Positions 56,041 to 64,000 of a DNA stretch of 64,000 nucleotides are shown in pieces. The stretch is from Lysobacter dokdonensis DS-58 (GTDB lineage Bacteria; Pseudomonadota; Gammaproteobacteria; Xanthomonadales; Xanthomonadaceae): assembly GCF_000770795.1 (NCBI RefSeq), contig NZ_JRKJ01000016.1:62001-126000 (forward strand). The letters are read 5' to 3'. The position numbers and the translations under genes were made by a program. The notes beneath the pieces were generated by a model. It ran no database searches, was not told the origin of the DNA, and worked only from the letters and a program-made list of their open reading frames with translations. Position 1 is the first letter of the stretch. Each line of letters begins with the position of its first letter.

Positions 56041-57683
56041 CAGGAATACCCGTTCGTGATCGGGTAACGCCGCTCGCGGCCGAACGCGCGCCGCGAGACC
56101 TTCGGCCCCGGCGCGGCCTGGTGGCGCTTCCACTCGCTGATGCGCACCAGGCGCAGCACGCGCGCGACGGTCGCGTCGTCGAACCCCGCGGACACGATCT
56201 CGTCGAAGGATTGTTCGAGGTCGACGTGCCGCATCAGGATTGCGTCGAGCACGTCGTACGGCGGCAGCGAATCCTGGTCTTTCTGGTTTTCGCGCAGCTC
56301 CGCCGACGGCGGGCGTTCGATCACCGCCGGCGGGATCACCATGCCGCCGTTGGGCGCCGAGCCGCCCGACGCATTGCGCCAGCGCGCGAGCGCGAACACT
56401 TCGGTCTTGTACAGGTCCTTGATCGGCGCATAGCCGCCGCACATGTCGCCGTAGATCGTCGCGTAGCCCACCGCGTATTCGCTCTTGTTGCCGGTGGTCA
56501 GGAGCAGGCCGCCGAGTTTGTTCGCCAACGCCATCAGGATCACGCCGCGGCTGCGCGACTGGAGGTTTTCTTCGGTCACGTCGACGGCCTTGCCGTCGAA
56601 CAACGGCCCGAGCGCCTCGAGGAAGCCCGTGAAGGGTTTTTCGATCGACACCGCTTCCAGCCGCACGCCCAACGCGGCGCATTGCTCCGCCGCCAGATCG
56701 TTCGACAAGTCTGCGGTGTAGCGCGAAGGCAGGCGCACCGCGGTGACGTTCCCTGCACCGAGCGCATCGACGGCCATCGCCAGCACGATCGAAGAATCGA
56801 TGCCGCCCGACAACCCGAGCCACGTCTTCGTGAACCCGTTCTTGCCGCAGTAATCGCGGATGCCGCGCACGATGGCGCGCCACGCGAGCGCGTCGCGGCT
56901 TTCCTCTTCCTCGGCCGGCCACGCCACGCGCGCGAACTTGCGCGAGGCGCCGTCGAAATCCGCGACCAGCCAGTGTTCCTCGAACGCACGCGCCGCCGGA
57001 TGCACGTGCCCGTCGCCGTCGGCGATCACCGACGCGCCGTCGAACACCACCGCATCCTGCCCGCCCACGACGTTGAGGTACGCGAGCGCGCACCCCGACT
57101 CGCGGACGCGGTCGGCGATCAACGCATCGCGCTGCGCATGCTTGTCGCGTTCGAACGGCGAAGCATTTGGCACGAGCACCACCTGCGCGCCCGCGTCCAT
57201 CGTGCGCGACAACGGCTCGGGGAACCACAGGTCCTCGCAGATCACCACGCCCACGCGCGTCTGTTTGACTTCGAACACGCACGCTTCGCCATCGGGATCG
57301 ACGTCGAAGTAACGGCGCTCGTCGAACACCGCATAGTTGGGCAACTCGCGCTTGCGATAGGTCTGCGCCACGACGCCATCGCGCAACACGCTCGCGGCGT
57401 TGTAGACGACCGCGCCCGCCGCCTGCGGCCAGCCGACGACGGCGACGATGCCGGTCGCGGCTTGCGCGATCGCGTGGATCGCCGTTTCGCAGTCGGCCAG
57501 GAACCGCGGCCGCAGCAACAGGTCTTCCGGCGGGTAGCCGCTGACGGCCAGTTCCGGAAACAACACCACGTCGGCGCCGTGCGTGTCGCGCGCCTCCGCG
57601 ATCATGGCGGCGATGCGGTCGGTGTTGGCGGCGACCGCGCCCACCGGGAAGTCGAACTGCGCGAGCGCGATGCGGAGCGTCAT
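56040..57683 (-). CDS. nadE: Glutamine-dependent NAD+ synthetase
   Basis: 547 residues. An N-terminal nitrilase-type glutaminase domain (Glu in LFPELAVSGYPPEDLL, Lys in YRKRELPNYAVFDERRYF, Cys in VGVVICEDLWFPEP) releases ammonia, and a C-terminal synthetase domain with SGGIDSSIVLAMAVDALG (PP-loop) amidates deamido-NAD. Final step of NAD synthesis. It follows the sensor kinase gene by 23 bases. Confidence 0.95.
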   Translation of the reverse strand: MTLRIALAQFDFPVGAVAANTDRIAAMIAEARDTHGADVVLFPELAVSGYPPEDLLLRPRFLADCETAIHAIAQAATGIVAVVGWPQAAGAVVYNAASVLRDGVVAQTYRKRELPNYAVFDERRYFDVDPDGEACVFEVKQTRVGVVICEDLWFPEPLSRTMDAGAQVVLVPNASPFERDKHAQRDALIADRVRESGCALAYLNVVGGQDAVVFDGASVIADGDGHVHPAARAFEEHWLVADFDGASRKFARVAWPAEEEESRDALAWRAIVRGIRDYCGKNGFTKTWLGLSGGIDSSIVLAMAVDALGAGNVTAVRLPSRYTADLSNDLAAEQCAALGVRLEAVSIEKPFTGFLEALGPLFDGKAVDVTEENLQSRSRGVILMALANKLGGLLLTTGNKSEYAVGYATIYGDMCGGYAPIKDLYKTEVFALARWRNASGGSAPNGGMVIPPAVIERPPSAELRENQKDQDSLPPYDVLDAILMRHVDLEQSFDEIVSAGFDDATVARVLRLVRISEWKRHQAAPGPKVSRRAFGRERRYPITNGYS

Positions 57684-57706
57684 GCGCGCAGTCTAGCGAA
57701 CCGGCG

Positions 57707-60700
57707 TCACGCGGCGAACAGGGCCTGCAACTGGTCGGTGGCCACGGGCTTCACCAGGTGCTGGTCGAAGCCTGCGGCGAGCGTGCGCTGGCGGTCCGCG
57801 CCCTGCCCGTAGCCGGTGACCGCCACCACGGTGGCATCGCGCGTGACCGGGTCCTCGCGCAGGCGGCGCACCACTTCGTAACCGTTCATGCCCGGCAGGC
57901 CGATGTCGAGCAGCACCAGCTCCGGCACGGTCGAATGCGCCATCGCCAGCGCGGCGTCGCCATCGTGCGCGACCTGCACGTGGTGGCCGAAGTCTTCGAG
58001 CAAATGCGCGAGCGTCCGCGCCGCGTCGACGTTGTCGTCGACCACGAGCACGCGTTGGGGGCGCATCGCACCGCGCTCGGGAATCGGGGCGCGCAACTGC
58101 CCGTCGAACTGCGACTGCGCGAGCGGCAAGGTCACCGCGAACTCCGTGCCCTTGCCCAATCCGTCGCTGCGCGCCTCGACCGAGCCGCCGTGCAGTTCCA
58201 CGAGGCTGCGCACCACCGTGAGCCCGATGCCGAGGCCGCCCTGCGCGCGGTCGAGCCCGCGCTCGGCCTGGCTGAAGAGCGTGAACACGTGCGCGATGGT
58301 GGCCGGCAGCATGCCGATGCCGTCGTCGCGCACGCTCAGTTCCACCACGGACTCCCGCAGGCGCAATTCGACCGTGATGCGCCCGCCCGGATCGGTGTAC
58401 TTGCACGCGTTGGTCAGCAGGTTCACGAGCACCTGCTCCAGCCGCACGGGATCCCCGTCGACCACCGCCGGACGCCCGGGCACGATGCACACGACATCGT
58501 GCCGCTTGTCGTCCATCGCCGACTGCACGCTTTCCATTGCGCGGTCGACGACGCTCCGCAGGTCCACGCGCGCGCGGTCGATCTCGATCAGGCCGCGCGT
58601 GATGCGCGAGACATCGAGCAGGTCGTTGACCAGCCGGCCGAGGTTGGCCGTCTGCCGCTGCAATACGTCGAGCAGGTAGCGCGTGCGCTCGTCGGTGCCG
58701 CCCTGCGTCTGCAACAACGCGATGGCATTGCGCACGGGCGCGAGCGGATTGCGCAACTCGTGCGCGAGCATGGCGAGGAACTCGTCCTTGCGCTGGTCGG
58801 CGACCGTAAGCTGCTGCATCAGAGACTCCACGCGTCGCCGCGCGAGCACCGCTTCGGTGACTTCGTAGGCGAACACCAGGATCGAGTCGACCTCGCCGCT
58901 GCCGCTTTCGCGGATCGGCTGGTAGAGGAAGTTGAAGACGCGCTCCTCGATGCGCCCGGTGTTGGTCGCGTCCATGTACACGCTGGTTTCGGTGCCGACG
59001 TAGGGCGTACCGGTCCGCAGCACCTGGTCGAGCAGCGTGAAGAACGGTTGGCCTTCGAGCTCGGGCAACGCCTCGCGGACGGGCTTGCCGAGAATCTGCC
59101 GGCCGCCGAACAATTTCAGGTAAGGCGGATTGGCCAGTTCGAACACGTGCGCATCGCCGCGCAGCAACGCGATGCATGCCGGCGCCTGTTCGAACAGGCC
59201 GCGCAGCTCCGCACGCTGCCGCTCGACTTCCGTGCGGCGTTGCGCGCGCTCGATCTGCAACGACACGCGTGCCAACAATTCCTTCGCGGAGAACGGCTTG
59301 ACGAGGTAATCGTCGGCGCCGCCTTCCACGCCTTCGGCGCGCGCGTCCTCGCCGGCGCGCGCGGAGAGCATCACGATGGGCAGGTTGCGCGTTTGCGCAT
59401 CCTCGCGCAGCGCGGCGGTCAGGCCGAAACCGTCGAGGCCCGGCATCATCACGTCGGTCAGCACGAGGTCCGGTGGCGATGCGAGCGCGAGTTCCAATGC
59501 ATCGTTGCCGTTGCCGACGGTGCGCACCGCGTAGCCATCGCCTTCGAGCAGGCGGCGCACGTAGTCGCGCATGTCTGCGTTGTCGTCGGCGAGCAGGATC
59601 GTGCCGCGGGCCCGTTCGTGCGCCGAGGCGGGCGCGGGGGATGGGTCCGTCGCGTCGAGCCAGCGTTCGGCTTCCTGCACGTAGCTCGCGGCGGCGGTGC
59701 CCGGCATCGCGTCGGGGATCGCCTCGCCGATACGGCCGGGCGCCAGGTGCGCGGTGCCGCGCGGGATCGTCACGGTGAACCGTGTACCGACGCCGGGCGC
59801 GCTGTGCGCTTCGATCCGGCCGCCATGCATCTTCACCAGCTCAAGTACGAGCGCCAGGCCGATGCCCGAACCTTCGTGCGTGCGGGCACGCGCGTCCTGC
59901 ACACGGTGGAACCGTTCGAACAGGCGCGGCACTTCCTCCTGCGCGATGCCGATGCCCGTGTCCTCGACCACGAGTTCCACATCGTCGGGCAACTCACGCA
60001 GCGCAACGCGGATGCCGCCCTGGAACGTGAACTTGAAGGCATTCGACAGCAGGTTGAGAACGATCTTCTCCCACATGTCGCGGTCGACGTGCACCGGCGA
60101 GGACAACGCGGGCACGTCCACGTCGAGGCGCAGGCCCGCCTTCTCCGTCGCCGAACGGAACATGCTCGCCAGTTCCGCGGTGAACGGACCGAGCGCGACG
60201 GGCACGTAGCGCGCTTCGACGCGGCCGGCTTCGATGCGGGAGAAATCGAGCAATGCATTGACCAGGCGCAGCAGGCGTTGCGCGTTGCGGTGCACGGAAA
60301 CGAGGTCTTCGCCGATCAGCGCCTGCGCGTCGTTGCGCAGCGATTCCTCCACCGGCGCGAGCAGCAGCGTGAGCGGCGTGCGGAATTCGTGGCTGATGTT
60401 GCTGAAGAACGCCGTCTTCGCGCGGTCGAGTTCCGCGAGCGCCTCGGCGCGGCGGCGTTCGTCTTCGTAGGCCTGCGCATTCGAGATGCTGGCGCCCACC
60501 TGCCCCGCGACCAGGTGCAGGAACGCCAAGTAGTCCACATCGAGCAAACGATATGGGTTCAGCGCCGCGACGAACCACGCGTTGCGCGCGGCGTTGCCCG
60601 AATGCGGCACGGGCAGCACGACGGCTTGCCGCGGCGGCACGTCCCACGCGGCCACCGGCAATTCGCCGGGCAACGCCGTGCAATCGACGATCTGCGGCGC

Positions 60701-61447
60701 GTGCGTGCGCATCGCCTCGCCCAGCGGCCACGTCGCGCCCTCCAGCGCGCACATGACGGGCGCGGCGGCGTGGCCTTCGGCGATGCCGGACGCAGCACAC
60801 AGGCGCGCGTGGTCATCGCCGACGTCCGATTCGTACAGCAGCGCGAACGGCAGGTCCCGCGGGTCCGTCGCGAACGCTTGCGCACTCAGTTCGCAGGCTT
60901 CGTCGACGGTGCGTGCGTCGCCCGTGCGCGCCGCGAGATCGCGTTGCAATGCGGTCTGGCGTTCCCCGACGATGCGGCGCGTGTCCTCGGTGTTGGCGCA
61001 GAAGATGCCGTTCGGTCGTCCGTCGTCGTCGGGCACCGGGCTGTAGGAGAACGTGTAGTACGTCTCTTCGGGATAGCCGTTGCGCTCCATGATGAGCAGG
61101 AGCGCTTCGTCGTAGGTGCCCTCGTTGGCTTCGATCGCGCCGACCGCGCGCGGTTGGATCTGTTCCCAGATTTCGCGCCACACCTGCGCGGCCGGCTGGC
61201 CCATCGCCTGCGGATGCTTGCCGCCGAGGATCGCGCGGTACGCGTCGTTGTACAGGTTCACCAACGACTCGCCCCACCACACGAACATCGGCTGGCGCGA
61301 GGTGAGCAGCACGCGGACGCACGTGCGCAGGCTTTGTGGCCAATCTTCGACGGGGCCGAGCGGCGTGCGCGACCAATCGATGCTGCGCATCAACGCGCCG
61401 GTTTCTCCGCCGCCTGCGAACAGCTCGTCCTGTGCCTTCGGCGCCAT
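57707..61447 (-). CDS. Double hybrid sensor histidine kinase: PAS-GAF-HisKA/HATPase-REC-PAS-HisKA/HATPase-REC
   Basis: 1246 residues, soluble (no clear spans). Order: PAS-like region (about 40-150), GAF-like domain (165-330), first kinase core with H353 in SNISHEFRTPL and an ATPase domain (455-565, DTGIGI and GSGIGLAL), first receiver with D665 (LVLTDVMMPG), a second PAS (745-870), second kinase core with H896 in LAHELRNPL and its ATPase (990-1110), and a terminal receiver with D1181 (LLDIGLPGMNGYEV). Two complete kinase modules in one chain imply an internal phosphorelay. No output or Hpt domain is present, so partners are encoded elsewhere. Confidence 0.9.
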   Translation of the reverse strand: MAPKAQDELFAGGGETGALMRSIDWSRTPLGPVEDWPQSLRTCVRVLLTSRQPMFVWWGESLVNLYNDAYRAILGGKHPQAMGQPAAQVWREIWEQIQPRAVGAIEANEGTYDEALLLIMERNGYPEETYYTFSYSPVPDDDGRPNGIFCANTEDTRRIVGERQTALQRDLAARTGDARTVDEACELSAQAFATDPRDLPFALLYESDVGDDHARLCAASGIAEGHAAAPVMCALEGATWPLGEAMRTHAPQIVDCTALPGELPVAAWDVPPRQAVVLPVPHSGNAARNAWFVAALNPYRLLDVDYLAFLHLVAGQVGASISNAQAYEDERRRAEALAELDRAKTAFFSNISHEFRTPLTLLLAPVEESLRNDAQALIGEDLVSVHRNAQRLLRLVNALLDFSRIEAGRVEARYVPVALGPFTAELASMFRSATEKAGLRLDVDVPALSSPVHVDRDMWEKIVLNLLSNAFKFTFQGGIRVALRELPDDVELVVEDTGIGIAQEEVPRLFERFHRVQDARARTHEGSGIGLALVLELVKMHGGRIEAHSAPGVGTRFTVTIPRGTAHLAPGRIGEAIPDAMPGTAAASYVQEAERWLDATDPSPAPASAHERARGTILLADDNADMRDYVRRLLEGDGYAVRTVGNGNDALELALASPPDLVLTDVMMPGLDGFGLTAALREDAQTRNLPIVMLSARAGEDARAEGVEGGADDYLVKPFSAKELLARVSLQIERAQRRTEVERQRAELRGLFEQAPACIALLRGDAHVFELANPPYLKLFGGRQILGKPVREALPELEGQPFFTLLDQVLRTGTPYVGTETSVYMDATNTGRIEERVFNFLYQPIRESGSGEVDSILVFAYEVTEAVLARRRVESLMQQLTVADQRKDEFLAMLAHELRNPLAPVRNAIALLQTQGGTDERTRYLLDVLQRQTANLGRLVNDLLDVSRITRGLIEIDRARVDLRSVVDRAMESVQSAMDDKRHDVVCIVPGRPAVVDGDPVRLEQVLVNLLTNACKYTDPGGRITVELRLRESVVELSVRDDGIGMLPATIAHVFTLFSQAERGLDRAQGGLGIGLTVVRSLVELHGGSVEARSDGLGKGTEFAVTLPLAQSQFDGQLRAPIPERGAMRPQRVLVVDDNVDAARTLAHLLEDFGHHVQVAHDGDAALAMAHSTVPELVLLDIGLPGMNGYEVVRRLREDPVTRDATVVAVTGYGQGADRQRTLAAGFDQHLVKPVATDQLQALFAA

Positions 61448-61502
61448 CGTTACTTCCCCCGGATCGCGCGGGATGCTGCCATGCAGCGCGTGCAGCGCGC
61501 CT

Positions 61503-62570
61503 TCACGCCGCCTTCTCGCGCGCGAGGTCGCGGTGCGCCATGCGCAGCACGCGCAGCCCCGCCTGTTCCCATTGGCGCGGGCCGCGCGCGTTCGCGCACG
61601 TGCGATGCAGGCGTCCGTCTTCCCACGCGGTGAACAGACAAGGATCGATGTACGACTTGCGGCAGACCGCCGGCGTGTTGCCGAGGAGGCTCGCCACGCG
61701 TTCGACGACGGTGTTGCGGATCGCGTTCGCCACGCGCTGGTTCGTCGCGCCGTCCTTCTTCACCGGCACGTCCTGCGACGCGAGCAGGCGCAACGCCGAA
61801 ATCGTGCCGCCCCAGGTGCGGAAGTCCTTGGCGGTGAAGTCGGCGCCCATCGCATCGCGGATGTAATCGTTGACGGTGCCCGAATCGACGGGCTGCGGCG
61901 TGCCGTCCTCGCCTTCGTACTGGAACAACTGCTGGCCGGGCAATTGCTGGATATGCCGCACCAGGCGCGTGAGCCGCGCATCGTCGAGCACGATTGCATG
62001 GTCCTTGCCGCTCTTGCCCCGGAAGGCGATGCGCGCACGCCCGCCCTTCAGGAACTCGATGTGGCGATTGCGCAGCGTGGTCAGGCCGAAGGACTTGTTG
62101 GTGTCGGCGTATTCGTCGTTGCCCACGCGCACCAGCGTGCCGCCGAGCAGCGCGACGACGATGGCCGCGACCTTTTCGCGCGGCAGGCCATCGAGCACCA
62201 GGTCACGACGCAGCGCGCGCCGCAACTTCGGCAACGCATTGCCGAACGCGATGATGCGATCGAACTTCTCCACGCCCCGCACCGCGGCCCAGCGCGCGTG
62301 GTAGCGATACTGTTTGCGCCCCCGTGCATCGCGGCCCGTGGCCTGCACGTGCCCGTCGTCGTGCGCGCAGATCCACACATCGGTCCACGCCGGCGGAATC
62401 GCAAGCGCGCGGATGCGTTGCAACGCGGCCTTGTTGCGCACGGCCCGCCCGCGCACGTCGACGTATGCGAATCCCTTGCCCGCGCGCTTGCGGCGCAGCC
62501 CGGCGTCGGTGTCGCAGACGTAACGCAGCCCGCCTTGCTTCGCGGATTTCGCATTGGGGTCGATGGCCAT
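61503..62570 (-). CDS. DNA topoisomerase IB, poxvirus-like
   Basis: 355 residues. The N-terminal domain starts GLRYVCDTDAGLRRKRAGKG, the catalytic domain has RKQYRYHARWAAVRGVEKF and KDFRTWGGTISALRLL with the tyrosine nucleophile near CRKSYIDPCLFTAW. These bacterial type IB enzymes relax supercoils by making 3'-phosphotyrosine nicks. It lies alone downstream of sucCD and its terminator. Confidence 0.94.
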   Translation of the reverse strand: MAIDPNAKSAKQGGLRYVCDTDAGLRRKRAGKGFAYVDVRGRAVRNKAALQRIRALAIPPAWTDVWICAHDDGHVQATGRDARGRKQYRYHARWAAVRGVEKFDRIIAFGNALPKLRRALRRDLVLDGLPREKVAAIVVALLGGTLVRVGNDEYADTNKSFGLTTLRNRHIEFLKGGRARIAFRGKSGKDHAIVLDDARLTRLVRHIQQLPGQQLFQYEGEDGTPQPVDSGTVNDYIRDAMGADFTAKDFRTWGGTISALRLLASQDVPVKKDGATNQRVANAIRNTVVERVASLLGNTPAVCRKSYIDPCLFTAWEDGRLHRTCANARGPRQWEQAGLRVLRMAHRDLAREKAA

Positions 62571-62610
62571 AGGCCGCAGGCTGGCGATCGGGGTGTCAAG
62601 CGGTTGTCAT

Positions 62611-62647
62611 GCCCCAAAAAAAACGACGACACCTTTCGATGTCGTCG
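62611..62647 (-). terminator. Rho-independent terminator downstream of sucD
   Basis: On the minus strand an 8-bp stem (CGACGACA with TGTCGTCG, loop of eight) is followed by TTTTTTTT, 45 bases after the sucD stop. A clear intrinsic terminator for sucCD. Confidence 0.92.
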
Positions 62648-62659
62648 CTTCGTCCCGGC

Positions 62660-62690
62660 CCCCCCGCTTTCGCGGGGATGACGGCATTTG
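62660..62690 (-). repeat. REP-like palindromic element
   Basis: GTCATCCCCGCGAAAGCGGGG on the minus strand, with the 6-bp stem CCCCGC/GCGGGG and a GAAA loop. This is the core of a dispersed GTCATcCCCGCG-type repeat common in Xanthomonadaceae and relatives. Only one copy was noticed in the window. Confidence 0.6.
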
Positions 62691-62691
62691 A

Positions 62692-63567
62692 TTACTTCTT
62701 GAGGCGCTTGGCGATCGCCGCACCGAGGTCGCCCGGCGACTTCACCGTGGTGACGCCGGCCTTTTCCATCGCTTCGAACTTGCCTTCCGCCGTGCCCTTG
62801 CCGCCCGAGGCGATCGCGCCGGCGTGGCCCATGCGCTTGCCCTTCGGGGCCGAGGCGCCGGCGATGAAGCCGACGACGGGCTTGGTCACGTACTGCGAGA
62901 TGAATTCCGCGGCTTCCTCTTCGGCGCTGCCGCCGATTTCGCCGACCATGATGATGCCTTCGGTCTGCGGATCGTCCTGGAACCAGCGCAGGGCGTCGAT
63001 GAAGTTGGTGCCGTTGATCGGGTCGCCGCCGATGCCGATGCAGGTGGACTGGCCGAGGCCGACGTCCGTGGTCTGCTTGACCGCTTCGTACGTCAGCGTG
63101 CCCGAACGCGACACGATGCCGATGACGCCCGGCTTGTGGATGTGGCCCGGCATGATGCCGATCTTGCACTCGCCCGGCGTGATCACGCCGGGGCAGTTCG
63201 GGCCGACGAGCACGACGTCCTCGTAACCGGCGAGCGCGTTCTTCACGCGCAGCATGTCGAGCACCGGGATGCCTTCGGTGATGCACACGATGACCTTGAT
63301 GCCCGCATCGGCGGCCTCGAGGATCGCGTCGGCCGCGAACGGCGGCGGCACGTAGATGACGGAGGCGTCGGCGTCGGTGGCTTCCACCGCTTCGCGCACG
63401 GTGTTGAACACCGGCAGGTTGAGATGCTGCGTGCCGCCCTTGCCCGGCGTGACGCCGCCCACGACCTTGGTGCCGTAGTCGAGCATCTGCTCGGCGTGGA
63501 AGGTGCCCTGCGAGCCGGTGAAGCCCTGGACGATCACTTTGGTGTTCTTGTCGATCAAAACGCTCAT
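62692..63567 (-). CDS. sucD: Succinyl-CoA ligase, alpha subunit
   Basis: 291 residues. [20 protein letters not shown] holds the CoA-binding segment, and the phosphohistidine lies in [18 protein letters not shown] ... [20 protein letters not shown]. Catalyses succinyl-CoA to succinate with formation of ATP or GTP in the TCA cycle. Follows sucC by 15 bases. Confidence 0.97.
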   Translation of the reverse strand: MSVLIDKNTKVIVQGFTGSQGTFHAEQMLDYGTKVVGGVTPGKGGTQHLNLPVFNTVREAVEATDADASVIYVPPPFAADAILEAADAGIKVIVCITEGIPVLDMLRVKNALAGYEDVVLVGPNCPGVITPGECKIGIMPGHIHKPGVIGIVSRSGTLTYEAVKQTTDVGLGQSTCIGIGGDPINGTNFIDALRWFQDDPQTEGIIMVGEIGGSAEEEAAEFISQYVTKPVVGFIAGASAPKGKRMGHAGAIASGGKGTAEGKFEAMEKAGVTTVKSPGDLGAAIAKRLKK

Positions 63568-63582
63568 GGTGTCGTGGGGTCC

Positions 63583-64000
63583 TTACTTGCCGGCGGCGGC
63601 AGCAACCGCCTTCTTCGCGCCGTCGTTGATGTCGTCGGCGGCGATGATCGCCAGGCCCGAATTCTTGAGGATCTCCTTGCCGGCTTCGACGTTCGTGCCT
63701 TCCAGGCGCACGATCACCGGCACCTTGACGTCGACTTCCTTGACCGCCGCGATGATGCCCTCGGCGATCATGTCGCAGCGGACGATGCCGCCGAAGATGT
63801 TCACGAAGATCGCCTTGATGTGCGCGTCGCGCAGGATCAGCTTGAAGGCTTCGGTGACGCGCTCCTTCGTCGCGCCGCCGCCCACGTCGAGGAAGTTCGC
63901 CGGCTCGCCGCCATTGAGCTTGATGACGTCCATCGTCGCCATGGCCAGGCCCGCGCCGTTGACCATGCAGCCGATGTTGCCGTCCATCGTGACGTAGTTG
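63583..64000 (-). CDS. sucC: Succinyl-CoA ligase, beta subunit (3' part)
   Basis: The last 138 codons are in the window; the 5' part lies beyond 64000. [20 protein letters not shown] and [20 protein letters not shown] with [17 protein letters not shown] are the C-terminal ligase blocks of SucC, which binds the nucleotide and succinate. Translationally adjacent to sucD (15 bases). Confidence 0.96.
   Translation of the reverse strand, partial: NYVTMDGNIGCMVNGAGLAMATMDVIKLNGGEPANFLDVGGGATKERVTEAFKLILRDAHIKAIFVNIFGGIVRCDMIAEGIIAAVKEVDVKVPVIVRLEGTNVEAGKEILKNSGLAIIAADDINDGAKKAVAAAAGK

Noticed and set aside
57758-61633. 1291-codon plus-strand open frame opposite the sensor kinase
   Set aside because: Antisense shadow; the minus strand shows two kinase cores and two receivers.
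1-64000. CRISPR arrays, insertion sequences or prophage genes
   Set aside because: No regularly spaced repeats, transposase or phage structural genes were seen.

Overview
The window is GC-rich, densely packed DNA with many ATGA/GTGA start-stop overlaps. Its gene content points to a gammaproteobacterium of the Xanthomonadaceae, Lysobacter-like: an Oar-type TonB-dependent receptor, a lipoprotein NirK with a C-terminal cytochrome c domain, and the order yebC-ruvC-ruvA ... ruvB-ybgC-tolQRAB-pal-cpoB-queE-queC. Only one RNA gene (tRNA-Lys) was found. No insertion sequence, prophage or CRISPR array was seen.

Positions 1-4344 hold a tight seven-gene plus-strand operon: the tail of a sterol-desaturase-family hydroxylase, two small multipass membrane proteins, an Lgt-like membrane transferase, a 67-residue membrane protein, a ferritin-like di-iron protein, and a radical SAM enzyme with the N-terminal Cys-rich module typical of the COG1964 / tetraether-synthase-like family. 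This looks like an undescribed membrane-lipid-modifying system. A Cys-rich protein of unknown function converges on it. Next come a glycosyltransferase, a MocR-type regulator divergent from a large TonB-dependent receptor, and several small exported or hypothetical proteins (to 13334).

Positions 13353-25298 form an anaerobic nitrogen-oxide respiration island. The minus-strand unit small exported peptide-nirK-nirV-like-SCO1 is back to back with an outer-membrane porin. A second minus-strand unit carries norB(qNor)-nnrS-sirB2-cysteine-synthase-like. A third carries a Cys-rich peptide, hemN and fnr. Four FNR-type 14-bp dyads lie in the three promoter regions. Three of them are centred 61-62 bp before their start codon, so the Fnr encoded here probably controls the whole island and itself. 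A perfect 20-bp palindrome covers the norB ribosome binding site.

Positions 25389-27324 hold an AI-2E-type permease, a 730-bp non-coding stretch with a diverged ~194-bp tandem duplication that contains a tRNA 3' end fragment, and tRNA-Lys(UUU). From 27325 to 44446 almost everything is on the minus strand: queuosine genes, the Tol-Pal system, Holliday junction genes (ruvB split from ruvCA by kup and a glycosyltransferase/oxidoreductase pair), yebC, a lipase-like hydrolase, a GNAT acetyltransferase and aspS.

The rest (44567-64000) is mostly housekeeping: a membrane GGDEF protein, an FmdB zinc ribbon, an ABC-F ATPase, clpB, plsC with a saccharopine-dehydrogenase-like/DUF4166/DCC1 group, pgeF, rluD, bamD, nadE, a very large sensor protein with two histidine-kinase cores and two receiver domains, topoisomerase IB, and sucD with the end of sucC. 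Start codons were chosen from overlaps, ribosome binding sites and family N-termini.
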